Positions 46,712 through 55,925 of a stretch of 64,000 bases of DNA are shown in pieces. A model generated the notes under the pieces. It did not search any database and had not been told where the DNA came from. It saw only the letters and a program-made list of their open reading frames with translations. Positions within the stretch are counted from its first letter, which is position 1. Each line of letters opens with the position of its first letter. Source of the DNA: Steroidobacter agaridevorans (GTDB taxonomy: Bacteria > Pseudomonadota > Gammaproteobacteria > Steroidobacterales > Steroidobacteraceae); NCBI RefSeq assembly GCF_009932555.1, contig NZ_BLJO01000010.1, forward strand, positions 61,972 to 125,971, in the 5' to 3' direction. Position numbers and translations under genes: made by a program.

Positions 46712-47629
46712 TTATGCGGCCGCGGCCTGCTTCTGCTCCGGCTCGCCGAGGGCTTTCGCCAAATCGCCCAGCAGGGCGGCGAGCTCGCCGGTCATCAGGG
46801 TGAAATCGATGTCGAACTGCTCGCCGGGATTCGCCGACTCGCCTTCCGCCGGCGTGTCCTTATCCATCAGCAGGAATTCGACTTTCTTCACGTGCAGCTT
46901 CTCGTTCAGCACGAACGAGACCCGATCCTTCCACGTCAGGCCGAGGCGCGTAGCAAACATACCGCCAGTGATCTGCGCGCGGATTTCCTTGCCGTCGAGC
47001 GGGTGACGCACGTAGCGAATCACCGGCTTGCTCTGATCCGCCGCCTGCAATTCGCAATCGTCATCGATGGTGAACGTGACGGGCGCATCGCCCAGCGCCA
47101 ACCATGCAGTCATTGCCGACGCCGGCGAGCGCTCCGTTTCCAGCAGCGTGACCTGCAAGCTGCCCAGCGTGTCTCGCAACGTCTCGACCAGCTCTTCGGC
47201 TTTGCCTTCGCTGGACGCATTGACGACCAGCCAGCCGTGCGCCGGATCGATCCACGCATGCGTGATGCGTTTACGCGTCAACGCCCGACCGCGCAGCTCC
47301 TCGGTGACGCGCATCTTCAATTCGCGCATCTGACGACGGCCGACCGGGTAGCCCTGCTCCTTGGCGATCTCCTTGGCGCGATCGGTGGCGACCTGGCGGA
47401 TGATGGAGCCGGGCAATAACTTCTGATCGACGCCGAGCGCGATCAGGTGCTGGCCGTTAACCGTGTGGACGTAGCGCTCCAGGTCGCTGGAGAACACCCA
47501 GCCCTTGCTCTGCATGTCGAAGCTGCCGCACGGCATGAGCGAGCGCGCGGCGAGCTTCTCTTCCAGCTCAGTCGCGGAGACAGAGAAGTCGTCGGGCAGG
47601 CGATAGACGATGAGATTCTTGAACCACAT
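46712..47629 (-). CDS. rdgC: Recombination-associated protein RdgC
   Basis: A 305-residue protein, matching the approximately 303-residue length of E. coli RdgC, a ring-forming nucleoid protein that binds double-stranded DNA and limits RecA loading. The opening MWFKNLIVYRLPDDF and the later stretches LIALGVDQKLLPGSIIRQ and GRRQMRELKMRVTEELRGRAL are characteristic. The ATG at 47629 is fixed by this conserved opening although its ribosome site is poor. The upstream queA-like frame overlaps it by 62 bp, so initiation may depend on coupling. Confidence 0.92.
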   Translation of the reverse strand: MWFKNLIVYRLPDDFSVSATELEEKLAARSLMPCGSFDMQSKGWVFSSDLERYVHTVNGQHLIALGVDQKLLPGSIIRQVATDRAKEIAKEQGYPVGRRQMRELKMRVTEELRGRALTRKRITHAWIDPAHGWLVVNASSEGKAEELVETLRDTLGSLQVTLLETERSPASAMTAWLALGDAPVTFTIDDDCELQAADQSKPVIRYVRHPLDGKEIRAQITGGMFATRLGLTWKDRVSFVLNEKLHVKKVEFLLMDKDTPAEGESANPGEQFDIDFTLMTGELAALLGDLAKALGEPEQKQAAAA

Positions 47630-48782
47630 GGGCGGGCGCCGGCGCAAAACGGCGGAGTATACGTGGCGTACGCCGTCCGACCAGTCCTTGATTTTCCGGA
47701 AAATCTCCTGCCTCGATCCCCGATCCGGCCAGGCGCGAATATCGACGGCTATCGCGTTCAATCAGAACGGAATCGCCGAATTCGTGGGTCCGATAGCCGG
47801 CGCTCTCCAGCGCGTCATCCGCGCGAAGCAGCGCAGCTTTGTCGGCGAATGCTTGCAGCAACTCGTAATGGCTGGTCCCGGGCTCGTGCGTACCGGACAG
47901 AATCACGTCGACCACGCGCAGCTGCGTCTCGGCCCCGATCCGTAGGTTCGCGACGCTCTCGCCGGCCGCGACCGAGCCGAAAGTCGCGGCGCTGTGCTCC
48001 AGCGCCCGCACGACAGTCGTGCCGATCGCGACGATCCGCCGCCCCTCGCACAACGCGGCCGCAATCGCCTCTTCGGTCGCGACCGGAATCCGGTACGGCT
48101 CATCGAACGGCAGCATGCGATCCAGCTCCGGATCGCCCGTGGAAGAAATGCCCGCCGCGTGCGTGAGCGTCGCGAACTCGATGCCTCGCGCCTCGAAGTC
48201 CGCGAGCATCTGCCAGTCGAGCACAAAGCCGGCGGACGGTGGCTCATAGGCCACCGGCGTGCCCGCAATCGATGTCCAAACATCCCACAGCGACAGTGGC
48301 TCGCTGAGATGAGCGTATTGAATGGGACGACCGTGCGTGGCCAGGCCTCGCCACAACTCATCGACCTCAGCTTCGAAACGCAGCGCTAGCAGTCGCGGAT
48401 GACCGAGAACGCGTTCGACACGCGCGCTCAACGAGCCCAGCTCGAGCTCATCGCCCGCCTCGAACACAGGCGGCGGCGGCCGATCTTCTGTGCGCGTGCG
48501 AAAGTCACCGGCCCCGAATGCCACGGCAATGAATCGCTGCACATCTCGATGAGCCAGCGATGGTTTCCCTGCGAGCCTCACCTCGATGCTTCGTCCAGTG
48601 CGCGCGTGCACGCCCTGCAAACTCGCCGGCAGCGTCGCTGCGTCATTCGCAATCACCAGATCGCCAGGACGCAGCAGGTTCACAAACTGCGAGCGCGGCG
48701 CATGACGGATCGCGCCGTGCGCGTCGACATACAACAAACGCGCAGTCGCGGGACGTTGAGTGGGACGATTGGCTGGCATCAT
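47568..48782 (-). CDS. QueA-like S-adenosylmethionine:tRNA ribosyltransferase-isomerase family protein
   Basis: A 404-residue QueA-like protein. PGDLVIANDAATLPASL, SLWDVWTSIAGTPVAYEPPSAGF, FATLTHAAGISSTGD and GYRTHEFGDSVLIERD match the QueA scheme, which ends soon after the last motif (about residue 342). About 60 extra residues follow without family likeness, and the final 20 codons overlap rdgC. The protein is divergent from canonical QueA, and no tgt, queF or yajC gene is nearby, so the epoxyqueuosine step is not assured. Its ATG overlaps the stop of the SDR gene as ATGA. Confidence 0.72.
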   Translation of the reverse strand: MMPANRPTQRPATARLLYVDAHGAIRHAPRSQFVNLLRPGDLVIANDAATLPASLQGVHARTGRSIEVRLAGKPSLAHRDVQRFIAVAFGAGDFRTRTEDRPPPPVFEAGDELELGSLSARVERVLGHPRLLALRFEAEVDELWRGLATHGRPIQYAHLSEPLSLWDVWTSIAGTPVAYEPPSAGFVLDWQMLADFEARGIEFATLTHAAGISSTGDPELDRMLPFDEPYRIPVATEEAIAAALCEGRRIVAIGTTVVRALEHSAATFGSVAAGESVANLRIGAETQLRVVDVILSGTHEPGTSHYELLQAFADKAALLRADDALESAGYRTHEFGDSVLIERDSRRYSRLAGSGIEAGDFPENQGLVGRRTPRILRRFAPAPAHVVQESHRLSPARRLLCLRD

Positions 48783-49513
48783 GAGGCGTTTCTCAGCGCC
48801 GGGCGCGCCGGCAGCAAGTCACAAATGGTTTCCGCAAGCTCGTATGCTGATTGGGCCGGTTGCTTGAGCGTCGACGGATCGGCGTCAGGCAAAGCAGCCG
48901 CATGCATCGGCGTATCCATATCGCCTGGATCGAGCGCGATGAATCGCACCCCTTGCGCAGAGATCTCTTCGTTCCAGATGCGCGTCATATGGGCCAGTGC
49001 AGCTTTGCTAGCGCCATAAGCGCCCCACTGCGGGTAGGCGTTGACAGCCGCATCGCTGGAAATGTTCAACACCACCGAGCCTTTGCCTTCACGCGCGGAA
49101 GCAGCGAGCGAGCCGAGCAGCGCCTTCGTCAATCGGAACGGGCCGAGCACGTTCGTTACCAGCGCGCGCTCGAAATCCTCGCACTGAGTGTCACCGAGCA
49201 AGCTCAGCGGCACCGGCCCCAGATCGGACGCGTTGTTGATGAGTACATCGAGCCCGCCCAATCGGCCGGTGACTTGCAGCGCGATACGGTGAATGTCGTG
49301 CTTGTTCGAAACATCGCCGACGATGCCGTGCGCGGACGCTTCCGCCGCCACGGCAGCAACGCGAGTTGGCGTGCGAGCGATCAGAGCAACCTGTGCTCCG
49401 CGACGCGTAAGCTCTCTGACCAGCGCCAGGCCGAGCCCCGAGGTGCCGCCAGTGATCGCGACTCGTACGCCATGCAAGTGACGCGGAGTTTCGGACTGTC
49501 GTTGAGTTTGCAT
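48779..49513 (-). CDS. Short-chain dehydrogenase/reductase
   Basis: A 244-residue SDR. The NAD(P) motif is TGGTSGLG, NNASD is the NNAG-type motif, the catalytic Ser lies in LNISSDAA and the YxxxK is YGASK. The substrate is unknown. It is the first gene of a coupled unit with the queA-like gene and rdgC, and diverges from the XRE-cupin gene across a hairpin-rich intergenic repeat. Confidence 0.85.
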   Translation of the reverse strand: MQTQRQSETPRHLHGVRVAITGGTSGLGLALVRELTRRGAQVALIARTPTRVAAVAAEASAHGIVGDVSNKHDIHRIALQVTGRLGGLDVLINNASDLGPVPLSLLGDTQCEDFERALVTNVLGPFRLTKALLGSLAASAREGKGSVVLNISSDAAVNAYPQWGAYGASKAALAHMTRIWNEEISAQGVRFIALDPGDMDTPMHAAALPDADPSTLKQPAQSAYELAETICDLLPARPALRNAS

Positions 49514-49640
49514 AGGGCCTCCTTCGATGACAGCATCTTAGGGACCCGCAGAAACTAGCCAACCGTCGTGTCCACTATATTGGCAAGCGGTAGCAAGCAT
49601 GGACAAAGCATTTAAATACTCGGGATCGGGCATCCTGCCA

Positions 49641-49725
49641 CGACTCTCGTGCGAGTCGGCAAAAGGCGTGACTTTTGCCTCTCGCCGCCGCAAGCGGCGG
49701 AGTACATCCATGTACCCAGGGCTGT
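49641..49725. repeat. Array of four small hairpins (dispersed palindromic element A)
   Basis: Four consecutive perfect inverted repeats fill 75 bp: CGACTC/GAGTCG (49641-49658), GGCAAAAG/CTTTTGCC (49658-49679), CCGCCG/CGGCGG (49685-49700) and GTACAT-CC-ATGTAC (49702-49715). A tail ACCCAGGGCTG follows. The tail GTACAT..ATG..ACCC.GGGCT recurs in the element at 57.1-57.4 kb. It lies directly before the XRE-cupin ATG at 49732, so it forms that gene's leader. Confidence 0.7.
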
Positions 49726-49731
49726 AACACC

Positions 49732-50301
49732 ATGGATAAACCTGAATTGGTGGCCGAACACCTCGCCCGCAATCTCGTCGCCTTTCGCCAGGTGCGCAAT
49801 CTCACGCAAGGCGCGCTGGCGAAGAGCGCCGACGTGCCGCGCTCCACCATTGCCAATCTGGAATCGAGCAACGGTAATCCGTCGCTCACGGTGTTGGTCA
49901 AGGTTGCCAATGCGTTGGGTGTGCCGCTCGATGAACTGCTCGCGTCGCCACGAGCGAAGGTTCGGAAGTGGTCGAGCGAGGAGATGGCGTCACAGAACGC
50001 CGGACGTGGCGTCGCTATTCGCTCGTTGATCCCGGAGCGCGTGCCGGATGAAGTGCTCCAGGTGATGGATTTCGCGCCGGGCGCATCGATGCGAGGCTCG
50101 CCTCACTTGCCCGGCACGCGAGAATTTTTTACGTGCCTGTCAGGGCACGTGACGATCTTCGTCGCCGGCGACCGCTTCGATCTCGCCGCCGGCGATGTGC
50201 TTGCCTTTCCCGGCAACGTGCCGCATTCGTACAGGAACACCGACGCGAATCGGCCCGCGCAGGGCGTCTCGGCCGTGCTGTTCGCTAGAGCGGGCGTATA
50301 A
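49732..50301 (+). CDS. XRE-family regulator with cupin sensor domain
   Basis: A 189-residue regulator. Residues about 10-65 form an XRE helix-turn-helix (LVAFRQVRNLTQGALAKSADVPRSTIANLESSNGNPSL). Residues about 105-185 form a small cupin barrel (GSPHLPGTREFFTCLSGHVTIFVAGDRFDLAAGDVLAFPGNVPHSYRN). Such HTH-cupin proteins respond to small metabolites. The ATG at 49732 lacks a clear Shine-Dalgarno because the repeat element runs up to it. It diverges from the SDR operon and is convergent with the MDR reductase, both possible targets. Confidence 0.85.
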   Translation: MDKPELVAEHLARNLVAFRQVRNLTQGALAKSADVPRSTIANLESSNGNPSLTVLVKVANALGVPLDELLASPRAKVRKWSSEEMASQNAGRGVAIRSLIPERVPDEVLQVMDFAPGASMRGSPHLPGTREFFTCLSGHVTIFVAGDRFDLAAGDVLAFPGNVPHSYRNTDANRPAQGVSAVLFARAGV

Positions 50302-50322
50302 ATGCAGCTCGCCGATGACTCC

Positions 50323-51333
50323 CTAAGCGTCAGCGACTTTCAACACCAGCTTGCCGAAGTTCTCGCCGCTGAACAATTTCAGCAGCGTCTCCGGGAATGT
50401 TTCCAACCCGCTGACGATATCCTCACGCGTCTTGAGCTGCCCGCTCTTCAGCCAACCCGCCATCTCCCGCCCCGCTTCGGGATAACGATCGGCGTAATCG
50501 AACACGACCATGCCGGTCATGCTGGCGCGATTGACCAGCAACGACATGTAATTCGACGGCCCCTTCACACCCGTAGTGCTGTTGTACTGTGAGATCGCCC
50601 CGCAAATGACGATGCGCGCCTTGCGGGCCAACTGCGTGAGCACGATATCGAGAATGTCGCCGCCGACGTTGTCGAAATAAACATCGACGCCTTTGGGGCA
50701 ATGCTGGCGCAGCGCCTTCTTCACATCGTCGGACTTGTAATCGATGGCGGCGTCGAAGCCGAGCGTTTGCGTGAGGTAATCGCACTTCTGCTTGCCACCC
50801 GCAATGCCGACGACGCGACAACCTTTGATCTTCGCGATCTGACCGACGACGGTGCCCACCGCACCGGCCGCCCCTGAAACAACGACCGTCTCGCCTGGCT
50901 GCGGCTTGCCGATATCGAGCAAGCCGAAATAGGCGGTCATCCCCGGCATGCCGAGCGTGCCGAGATAAACCGGCAGCGGCGCGACCGAAGGATCGACCTT
51001 GCTCAATCCTTTGCCGTCGAGCGTCGCGTATTCCTGGATGCCGAGCGTGCCGTACACGAAATCGCCGGCATTGAACTTGGGATGTTTGGACTCGACGACT
51101 TTGCCTACGCCGCCGGCGCGCATGACTTCGCCGAGGGCCACGGGTGGAATGTATGACTTGCCCTCATTCATCCAGCCGCGCATCGCCGGGTCGAGCGACA
51201 GATATAACGTCTTCACCAGTACTTCATTGTCGCCAGGCGAGCGCACCGGTTCTTCGACGTAGTTGAAGTCGGTGCGCTTCACCGCACCTACCGGCCGGGC
51301 TGCCAGACGGAACTGATGATTGCGAAGAGTCAT
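50323..51333 (-). CDS. NADP-dependent MDR-family reductase (CurA/PTGR-like)
   Basis: A 336-residue medium-chain reductase without structural zinc. Family marks are LYLSLDPAMRGWM near the N-terminus, GMTAYFGLLDIGKPQPGETVVVSGAAGAVG with the nucleotide-binding glycines, and VDVYFDNVGGDIL. It reduces activated double bonds of enones such as curcumin or 15-oxo-prostaglandin analogues. The ATG at 51333 has GGAGG 6 nt upstream. Confidence 0.87.
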   Translation of the reverse strand: MTLRNHQFRLAARPVGAVKRTDFNYVEEPVRSPGDNEVLVKTLYLSLDPAMRGWMNEGKSYIPPVALGEVMRAGGVGKVVESKHPKFNAGDFVYGTLGIQEYATLDGKGLSKVDPSVAPLPVYLGTLGMPGMTAYFGLLDIGKPQPGETVVVSGAAGAVGTVVGQIAKIKGCRVVGIAGGKQKCDYLTQTLGFDAAIDYKSDDVKKALRQHCPKGVDVYFDNVGGDILDIVLTQLARKARIVICGAISQYNSTTGVKGPSNYMSLLVNRASMTGMVVFDYADRYPEAGREMAGWLKSGQLKTREDIVSGLETFPETLLKLFSGENFGKLVLKVADA

Positions 51334-51416
51334 GCGGCCTCCGAGCGTCGTTGCTGGAGGCAAGCATAAGGGATGTGGCCGCGAAAAATCGCGGCCCACA
51401 TTACGGACGCGAGCGA

Positions 51417-51986
51417 TTACTGCTCTGCAGTGTCTTCGTCGTCGTCAACGACGTCGTCGTTATCTTCCTCATCGCCGCAGTCCGCTCCAAGCCAGCGGCC
51501 TTTGAGCGTGCCTTTAATCACGAATGCGTCCGGCCCGTCGCCCGCCTTCAGATCGAGCGTGCCGTTCATGGTTTCCGGCGTCGGCGTGTTCACCTTGAAG
51601 GTGCCCGAGCCCTTGGTCTTGCCGGTGCACACCATGCGGATTTCCTGACTGGTGCGCGTGGTGCGAACGATGGTCGAAGTGCAGTCATCGGAGTTGGAGG
51701 AATGGAACGGCTTGTCCAGATCCTCCTGTGTAATGCATTCGCTGCTGGTTTCCGGTTCCGGCTCTTCCGCAGCGGCGGCCTTGAGGTCCGCGGCCAGCTT
51801 GGCGCGCTGCTGCGGCGTCATCTTGTCCATCACCTCCTTCGGCAACGGCGGCATGCCGCTGAAACGCATGATGGAGGTCATTTCCCACAAGCCGAGCTTG
51901 ACGTTGAGACGCTCGGGAGCGGCCGCAGCCACGCTCAGGGCCGTCAGTGTCAGCGCCGCGATCGCAGTCGTTTTCAGCATTTTCAT
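51417..51986 (-). CDS. DUF3617 secreted protein
   Basis: A 189-residue protein with signal [22 protein letters not shown], then the DUF3617 opening [18 protein letters not shown]. Four cysteines ([32 protein letters not shown]) suggest two disulfides. The tail is an extreme acidic run of Asp/Glu from about residue 172. Function unknown. It diverges from ligD across 83 bp. Confidence 0.75.
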   Translation of the reverse strand: MKMLKTTAIAALTLTALSVAAAAPERLNVKLGLWEMTSIMRFSGMPPLPKEVMDKMTPQQRAKLAADLKAAAAEEPEPETSSECITQEDLDKPFHSSNSDDCTSTIVRTTRTSQEIRMVCTGKTKGSGTFKVNTPTPETMNGTLDLKAGDGPDAFVIKGTLKGRWLGADCGDEEDNDDVVDDDEDTAEQ

Positions 51987-52069
51987 GGTTGTCTCAGGTT
52001 AAGGAACGTGGTCCGCTGTCACAGCGTTTCCACTTACTCGCCGGCGATTGTTTCCCGCAGAGGTGTGAT

Positions 52070-54844
52070 GTGGCAACTCGCAAACTTTCACGCTATCGCG
52101 CCATGCGCGATTTCAACCAGACCGCCGAGCCCAGCGGCCGGCAAAAGGTGGACAAGTCGCCGGAGCTGCGTTTCGTGATCCAGAAGCACGCGGCCACCCG
52201 GCTGCACTTCGATCTCCGGCTGGAGCTGGATGGCGTCTTCAAATCCTGGGCAGTCACGCGCGGCCCGTCGCTCGACCCCAAGGACAAGCGCCTGGCCGTG
52301 GAAGTGGAAGATCACCCGCTCGATTACGGCGACTTTGAAGGCACCATCCCGAAAGGCCAATACGGCGGAGGTACAGTACAACTCTGGGATCGCGGCTTCT
52401 GGCGGCCCGAAGGCGAGCTGTCGGCCGAAGCGCAATTGAAAAAAGGCGAGTTGAAATTCCAGGTCGCCGGCGAGCGCCTGAAGGGCAGTTTCGTACTGGT
52501 GCGCATGAAGGGCGATCGTTATGGCGGCAAGCGCACCAACTGGCTGCTGATCAAACATCGCGACGCCTATGCCTTGGATGCGAAGGGCGTCGAGAAAATG
52601 ATGGGCGAGGATCGCTCGGTCGCGTCGGGCCGTCCGATGGCGTCGATCGCTGCCGGCAAGGGTCGCGCGCCGAAACCGTTCATGCTGAGCGGCAAGCCCA
52701 CCAAAGCCAATGCGGTATGGCACTCCAATCGCGACCCGGTGGAAGCAGCGCCCGGCACGACTGGAGTCGCTCACAAGAAAGCGCGCGCTAAGAAAACTTC
52801 AACCAAACGCGTCCGCATTCCGGCGTTCATCGAACCCGAGCTGTGCAAGCCCGTCGACCGCCCGCCGGTTGGCGACGGCTGGGGTCACGAGGTGAAGTTC
52901 GACGGCTATCGCCTGCAGCTGCGCATCGCGAATGGCGAAGTCACATTGAAAACTCGCAAAGGGCTCGACTGGACCCACAAGTTTCGAGCCATCGCCGATA
53001 CGGCCGCCGAGTTCCCCAACGCCATCATCGACGGCGAAGTCGCCGCGCTCGACGAGAACGGCTCGCCGGACTTCGCGGCCCTGCAAGCTGCGCTGTCGGA
53101 AGATCGCACCGACGATCTGATCTTCTTCGCGTTCGATTTCATGTACAGCGACGAGGGCGATCTGCGCTCATTGTCGCTGCGGGATCGCAAGGCCGCGTTG
53201 CAGGAGTATTTGGGCGAGCAAGGGCAGGATTCGAGCTCGTTGATCCGTTATGTCGATCACTTCGAGACCGCCGGCGACGCAGTGTTGCAGTCGGCGTGTC
53301 GCATGAACCTCGAAGGCATCATTTCCAAGCGTCTCGATGCTCCGTATCGCGCCGGCCGCATCGGCGATTGGACGAAATCGAAGTGCCGCGCCGGGCAGGA
53401 AGTCGTGATTGGCGGCTGGACGCAAACCGGCGCGAACTTCCGTTCGTTGATCGTCGGCGTGAATCGCGACGGTCATCTCGTTCACGTCGGCCGGGTCGGC
53501 ACCGGTTTCAGCGGCGACAAGGTCCGTCAGCTGTGGCCGAAACTGAAAAAGCTGGAGACCGACGAGAATCCCTTCGGCGGCAAGACAGCGCCGCGCAAGA
53601 AGCCCGAGATTCACTGGGTCAAGCCCAAACTGGTCGCGGAGATCGAGTTCGCCGGCTGGACCGGCGACGGCAATATTCGTCAGGCGGCATTCAAGGGTTT
53701 GCGCACCGATAAACCAGCGAGCGAGATCGTCGCGGAGCGGCCGGCCGAAGCCGAAGAGGTCGATGTCGTGGAGCCGACGCCGAAGGCCGCTCGCGGGAAG
53801 ACCAAAGCCGCAACGAAGACTGCTACTCGCGGCAAAGCGGCGAAGAAACGTTCCGCCGCTGCGAAGTCGAGCAAGTCGGCCGCCGCAGGATCGAACGTCG
53901 TCATGGGCGTGCCCATCTCGAGCGCCGACAAAGTTCTGTGGCCGAACGCGAACGACAAGAAGCCCGTGACCAAGCTTGACCTCGCTCGCTACTACGAAAG
54001 CATGGGCGAATGGATCATGCCGCACATCGCGGGTCGTCCCTGCTCCTTGATCCGCGCACCGGACGGCATCGGCAAGGAACGTTTTTTCCAACGCCATGCC
54101 ATGCAAGGCACGTCGAGCCTGCTCACGCTGGTGAAGGTGTTCGGCGATCACAAACCGTATCTGCAGATCGATCGGGCCGAAGCCCTGGCGGCGATTGCGC
54201 AGATCGCGGGCATCGAGTTGCATCCCTGGAACTGTCAGCCCGGCAAACCGGAAACGCCGGGCCGGCTGGTGTTCGATCTCGATCCCGGACCGGATCTCGA
54301 CTTCAACGATGTCATCGCCGCGGCGAAAGAGATCAAAGAGCGGCTCGAAGCGCTGGGCCTGATTGCCTTCTGCAAGACGACTGGTGGCAAAGGCCTGCAC
54401 GTCGTCACGCCGCTGGCCGATTCGAAGAACAATCGCCTGAAATGGCCGGAAGCAAAGGCGTTCGCACAAGGCGTGTGTACGCGCATGGCGGAGGACAGTC
54501 CCGATCGCTACCTGGTGAACATGTCGAAGAAGCTGCGCGGCGGAAAGATCTTCCTCGACTACTTGCGCAACGATCGTATGGCGACCGCGGTCGCGCCCTA
54601 TTCGCCCCGCCTTCGCGAAGGCGCGACGGTTTCCATGCCGCTGAACTGGTCGCAGGTGAGAGCAGGTCTCGATCCGACGCGTTACACCATGCGAACTGCG
54701 GCGGACTACGCCAGCAAGGCTACCGAATGGCAGGACTACTGTGATGCGGAGCGGCCGTTGGAGGATGCGATCCGGAAGTTCGTTCAGCCGCGACAAACGG
54801 CCCACCGTCGCAAGCACTCGAATCACTCGCACGCGATGACTTAA
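52070..54844 (+). CDS. ligD: Multifunctional DNA ligase D
   Basis: A 924-residue LigD of bacterial non-homologous end joining. Order: an N-terminal 3'-phosphoesterase (about 20-170; [38 protein letters not shown]), the ATP-dependent ligase domain with nucleotide-accepting Lys276 in EVKFDGYR, a Lys/Ala/Thr-rich linker of about 50 residues (near 565-615), and a primase-like polymerase ([14 protein letters not shown] with the metal aspartates; [10 protein letters not shown]). I chose GTG 52070 rather than ATG 52103 because the product then begins [15 protein letters not shown], the usual LigD opening, with AGAGG 8 nt upstream. No ku gene is in the window. Confidence 0.92.
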   Translation: MATRKLSRYRAMRDFNQTAEPSGRQKVDKSPELRFVIQKHAATRLHFDLRLELDGVFKSWAVTRGPSLDPKDKRLAVEVEDHPLDYGDFEGTIPKGQYGGGTVQLWDRGFWRPEGELSAEAQLKKGELKFQVAGERLKGSFVLVRMKGDRYGGKRTNWLLIKHRDAYALDAKGVEKMMGEDRSVASGRPMASIAAGKGRAPKPFMLSGKPTKANAVWHSNRDPVEAAPGTTGVAHKKARAKKTSTKRVRIPAFIEPELCKPVDRPPVGDGWGHEVKFDGYRLQLRIANGEVTLKTRKGLDWTHKFRAIADTAAEFPNAIIDGEVAALDENGSPDFAALQAALSEDRTDDLIFFAFDFMYSDEGDLRSLSLRDRKAALQEYLGEQGQDSSSLIRYVDHFETAGDAVLQSACRMNLEGIISKRLDAPYRAGRIGDWTKSKCRAGQEVVIGGWTQTGANFRSLIVGVNRDGHLVHVGRVGTGFSGDKVRQLWPKLKKLETDENPFGGKTAPRKKPEIHWVKPKLVAEIEFAGWTGDGNIRQAAFKGLRTDKPASEIVAERPAEAEEVDVVEPTPKAARGKTKAATKTATRGKAAKKRSAAAKSSKSAAAGSNVVMGVPISSADKVLWPNANDKKPVTKLDLARYYESMGEWIMPHIAGRPCSLIRAPDGIGKERFFQRHAMQGTSSLLTLVKVFGDHKPYLQIDRAEALAAIAQIAGIELHPWNCQPGKPETPGRLVFDLDPGPDLDFNDVIAAAKEIKERLEALGLIAFCKTTGGKGLHVVTPLADSKNNRLKWPEAKAFAQGVCTRMAEDSPDRYLVNMSKKLRGGKIFLDYLRNDRMATAVAPYSPRLREGATVSMPLNWSQVRAGLDPTRYTMRTAADYASKATEWQDYCDAERPLEDAIRKFVQPRQTAHRRKHSNHSHAMT

Positions 54845-54853
54845 CATCGCTGC

Positions 54854-55687
54854 ATGAGAAAACTTGCGAGCGCGTTGGCCGTCCTTTGCGGCGCATGGAT
54901 TGCGACGCCGGCACTCGCGGACATTGCGGACGACCTGAATCAGCTTCGACGCCAAGGCTGCGACAATCGACCCGGCGTTTCGCAGCCGCTGCGATCCAGT
55001 AAAGGGCTCGATGTCGTTGCGCGAGAATGGTCGAAGGGCGGCCGATTGCGGGATGCGATGGAGCGCGGCGACTATCGATTCACGAACTCCGCCTCAATGC
55101 ACGTGGAAGGCGCCACCGACCGGAAAGCCATTCTCGATGTCCTGCGCGCCAACTATTGCGAGACCATCACCGACGCCACGCTCAAGGAAATTGGTGTTTA
55201 TCAGAAGCGCGATGGTATCTGGATTGTCGCGGCGACACCGTTTGTCACGCCTGGCGTGAAAGATGCGGCGCAGGTCAGCAAGGAGGTTTTATCGCTCGTG
55301 AATGCGGCCCGTGGCAAAGCCCGCAAGTGCGGGCGGAAACAATTTGCGTCGGTTCCACCGTTGACGCTGTCCGCCGTGTTGAATCGGGCCGCGTTGATTC
55401 ATAGCCAGGACATGGCGAGCAAAAGCTTTCTCGAACACCGGGGCTCAGATGGGAGCATGGTCGGCGAACGCGCGGCGCGCGTTGGTTACAAGTGGCGCAC
55501 CGTCGGAGAAAACGTCGCCGACGGCGCCCAAACGGCCGAAACCGTCGTCCAACTCTGGCTCAAAAGCCCGGGCCACTGCGCCAATATCATGACGGCCGGA
55601 TTTACCGAGATGGGCATCGCTTTCGCGGTGGATCGCAAGAGCGATGCGGGCATTTACTGGACACAGGTGTTCGCGGCGCCTCGATGA
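54854..55687 (+). CDS. CAP/SCP-domain secreted protein
   Basis: A 277-residue exported protein with signal MRKLASALAVLCGAWIATPALA. A novel 120-residue front half has paired cysteines. The CAP (cysteine-rich secretory, Allergen V5, PR-1) domain follows from about 140: VNAARGKARKCG, LNRAALIHSQDMASKSFLEH, VGENVADGAQTAETVVQLWLKSPGHCANIM. The CAP ligand residues His and Glu are present. The role is unknown; some bacterial CAP proteins bind lipids or peptidoglycan. The stop overlaps the DUF3565 start as ATGA. Confidence 0.83.
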   Translation: MRKLASALAVLCGAWIATPALADIADDLNQLRRQGCDNRPGVSQPLRSSKGLDVVAREWSKGGRLRDAMERGDYRFTNSASMHVEGATDRKAILDVLRANYCETITDATLKEIGVYQKRDGIWIVAATPFVTPGVKDAAQVSKEVLSLVNAARGKARKCGRKQFASVPPLTLSAVLNRAALIHSQDMASKSFLEHRGSDGSMVGERAARVGYKWRTVGENVADGAQTAETVVQLWLKSPGHCANIMTAGFTEMGIAFAVDRKSDAGIYWTQVFAAPR

Positions 55688-55884
55688 AGCGGAAGATCGT
55701 CTCGTTTCAGCAAGATGACGAGCAGCACTGGGTGGCGCGGCTGGAGTGTGGGCACAACCAGCATGTTCGTCACAATCCACCTTGGACCAACAGACCGTGG
55801 GTCGTTACGCCGGAAGGCCGCCAGGCGGCGCTCGGAGTGGAATTGGATTGCAAGAAATGCGATGAGGGCCGACCGCCGGATTGA
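55684..55884 (+). CDS. DUF3565 small protein
   Basis: A 66-residue protein of the DUF3565 family. HWVARLECGHNQHVRHNPPW, RPWVVT, GRQAALG and a final CKKC are the conserved core. The paired Cys/His pattern suggests zinc binding. The ATG overlaps the CAP-gene stop, so translation is coupled. A 10-bp hairpin follows the stop. Confidence 0.8.
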   Translation: MKRKIVSFQQDDEQHWVARLECGHNQHVRHNPPWTNRPWVVTPEGRQAALGVELDCKKCDEGRPPD

Positions 55885-55886
55885 GA

Positions 55887-55910
55887 GCGCCGAGGATTGT
55901 TCCTCGGCGC
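55887..55910. terminator. Hairpin between convergent DUF3565 and secreted-protein genes
   Basis: Arms GCGCCGAGGA (55887-55896) and TCCTCGGCGC (55901-55910) pair perfectly around TTGT. It sits between two convergent stops and probably serves both directions, although neither side has a canonical T-run. Confidence 0.55.
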
Positions 55911-55925
55911 CCTTACCTATCGTTG

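Noticed and set aside
47630-47761. Extended RdgC N-terminus to 47761
   Set aside because: RdgC proteins begin with MWFKN; the extension overlaps the queA-like gene and has no likeness to the family.
49641-49715. CRISPR-like array
   Set aside because: The units are different hairpins, not identical direct repeats separated by spacers, and no cas genes are present.
53168-54955. 595-codon minus-strand frame antisense to ligD
   Set aside because: LigD domains are intact on the plus strand; the antisense product resembles no protein and lacks a ribosome site.
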